A DNA stretch of 64,000 nucleotides from NCBI RefSeq assembly GCF_014647215.1, contig NZ_BMOT01000010.1, positions 1 to 64,000 of the forward strand, read 5' to 3'. A program made the translations under genes and the position numbers. Numbering within the stretch: position 1 is the first letter of the stretch; the number at the start of each line of letters is the position of its first letter. This stretch comes from Shewanella aestuarii (lineage in GTDB: Bacteria; Pseudomonadota; Gammaproteobacteria; Enterobacterales; Shewanellaceae). The notes beneath the pieces are model-generated. The model worked only from the letters and a program-made list of their open reading frames with translations. It made no database searches and was not told where the DNA came from. Shown here one piece after another: positions 62,991 through 64,000 of this stretch.

Positions 62991-63019
62991 TTAATCGAAG
63001 AGACAAAAATTCAGGTGCT

Positions 63020-63092
63020 GATGAGCCAGCGAGTATCCAAAACATGGATGTTTTGGTTAAGCCCACACGGACGTGCTTGCGGCGTCTCGCTG
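63020..63092. repeat. Nested hairpin, probable dispersed repeat
   Basis: Outer arms CCAGCGAG and CTCGCTGG, inner perfect hairpin CCAAAACAT/ATGTTTTGG. This resembles intergenic repeats common in Shewanella genomes, by recollection only. Confidence 0.5.
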
Positions 63093-63196
63093 GAGCATTT
63101 GCACTTGAAGCCAATTGTAATCAATTTGACGTCTTTGAATATTTAATTGGGTCTGCTTACACTTTGATAAAAAGACACATTCTGAGCCAATTTTGT

Positions 63197-63242
63197 CTAG
63201 TTCCGAGTTAACTCTTGTGTTGCCCAGCCATCAGTGACGCTG
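63197..63242 (+). repeat. Direct repeat, copy 2
   Basis: Second copy of the 62945 unit, about 250 bases downstream. Confidence 0.75.
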
Positions 63243-63338
63243 CTAGCGGCGTCTCACGGGATCATTTGTACATGGTGTCATCTTCCAACCAAATTTTGTC
63301 CAAATAAGCATCAGCTTTTTAAGCCTATAGCATTCAAT

Positions 63339-64000
63339 TTATATCGCTTTGCCTTTGAGTAACTTTCGCATCCACATTCGATTAGGGCTTAGCAGTGTTT
63401 GTGTTTCAAGATTGATAGGCATAACCTCGCCACACAAGTTTGCAGCAAGACATTCAGCGACTAGGGGCGCTGAGCTTAATCCTCTCGACCCAAAACCACC
63501 TAATACAAGCAGTCCATCATGGATTGGTGCTGATGTATTTTGCCAGTATCGCTGCCATAAACTGGGTTTATCATTACTGGTTAATTGGACTTGATAACGT
63601 TGGTTTAATGTTTCCATGTCGGTGGCAAAGCCCATTACTGGGAAATGATCACGACTGACCATTCTCACACCCACTCTGGCATCATTTTCACTGATATCAA
63701 TGTCTTGTGGCCAGTCGGCATTAGCGAAGCTTTGGCGCATTTTTTGGCCGTTTTCATATTGCTCTTTTGGACAAAATGCTAGATTTTCTGACGTTTTAAC
63801 ATAGCTTGCGCCAACACAGTGCAGCTGTTCGTGGGCTGGTGTGAGGTAACCATTGGCACAAATGACCGTTTTGAGCTGTGCTAATTGACCTTGAGAGGGC
63901 ACATGACTTACTTGCCCTCTGAATCCGCTTAATGGGATTTGGTCTGTTTGGGTAAACTGGGTTAAGGTTTCACCATTAGCCAGTACCAATTGTTTGTGCT
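63339..64000 (-). CDS. mnmC: MnmC, FAD-dependent C-terminal domain (partial)
   Basis: The 3' part (about 220 codons) of the bifunctional tRNA-wobble enzyme MnmC; the 5' part is outside the window. The FAD-dependent oxidase domain removes the carboxymethyl group from cmnm5s2U34. Visible: VLANGETLTQF, SGFRGQVSHVPSQGQ, CANGYLTPAHEQLHCVGASY, VGVRMVSRDHFPVMGF, LGGFGSRGLSSAPLVAECLA and NRMWMRKLLKGKAI, all matching the E. coli C terminus. It is transcribed toward the cassette region. Confidence 0.93.
   Translation of the reverse strand, partial: HKQLVLANGETLTQFTQTDQIPLSGFRGQVSHVPSQGQLAQLKTVICANGYLTPAHEQLHCVGASYVKTSENLAFCPKEQYENGQKMRQSFANADWPQDIDISENDARVGVRMVSRDHFPVMGFATDMETLNQRYQVQLTSNDKPSLWQRYWQNTSAPIHDGLLVLGGFGSRGLSSAPLVAECLAANLCGEVMPINLETQTLLSPNRMWMRKLLKGKAI

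Larger units (their letters stand above)
62927..63338. other. Repeat-rich intergenic region before mnmC
   Basis: About 410 bases with no credible gene. It holds inverted repeats (TAACTCGGAA/TTCCGAGTTA at 62933-62960, and CCAAAACAT/ATGTTTTGG at 63038-63057 nested in CCAGCGAG/CTCGCTGG), and a direct repeat of about 40 bases (near 62945 and 63200). No attC-like site could be placed with confidence. Confidence 0.6.

Noticed and set aside
62984-63211. Open reading frame of 75 codons in the repeat-rich gap
   Set aside because: It runs through the nested hairpin and up to the direct repeat, has no ribosome-binding site, and matches no family.

Overview
The window looks like chromosomal DNA of a Shewanella-type marine gammaproteobacterium. 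The main reasons are a complete omcA-mtrC-mtrA-mtrB metal-reduction locus with full heme complements (10 CXXCH motifs in each cytochrome), whose proteins closely resemble my recollection of the S. oneidensis sequences, and the usual gammaproteobacterial order pdxB-asd-fimV-truA-folC-dedD-cvpA-purF. This assignment comes from family and gene-order recognition, not from a search.

Layout. 1-3.4 kb: AT-rich accessory DNA made of small cassette-like genes (a SieB-like phage-exclusion candidate, small membrane proteins, a lipoprotein), attC-like sites, a MITE-like element, repeats and hairpins. 3.9-13.1 kb: methionine gamma-lyase, a TrmK-like methyltransferase, a SWIM-SNF2 helicase, a Wzi-like porin, a DTW-domain tRNA enzyme and small unknowns. 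13.2-20.9 kb (minus strand): omcA, mtrC, mtrA, mtrB, with a perfect CRP-type site upstream of omcA and a strong terminator after mtrB. Two overlapping unknown ORFs lie next, then the SRP RNA gene. 22.2-27.8 kb (minus): comFB-like, HDAC-like, DUF2057, priC, a TSUP transporter and dinG, divergent from polB (27.9-30.4). 31-40 kb (plus): a heavily codon-biased TonB-dependent receptor, a methyltransferase, and a TonB2-type operon (DUF3450, TtpC, ExbB, ExbD, TonB, TPR). 40.2-46.6 kb: a degenerate GGDEF protein, a DUF885 lipoprotein peptidase, parvulin, GNAT, and feoA-feoB behind a Fur-box-like site. 46.7-60.2 kb: glnS, pdxB, asd, fimV, truA, folC, dedD, cvpA, purF. 60.4-63.3 kb: a second cassette region (DUF998 gene, attC, MITE-like element, frameshifted gene, attC, membrane gene) and further repeats. 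The 3' part of mnmC closes the window on the minus strand.

How it fits together. OmcA/MtrC (surface decahemes), MtrA (periplasmic decaheme) and MtrB (barrel) form a trans-outer-membrane electron conduit. FeoAB would take up the Fe(II) produced by iron reduction, and the TonB system would energise outer-membrane uptake. The two ends are accessory: attC-like sites without an integrase (a CALIN-like arrangement), a related MITE-like element abutting an attC core at each end, and an inverted pair of a roughly 130-bp structured repeat bracketing the 57-kb core. No tRNA, rRNA or CRISPR array was seen.
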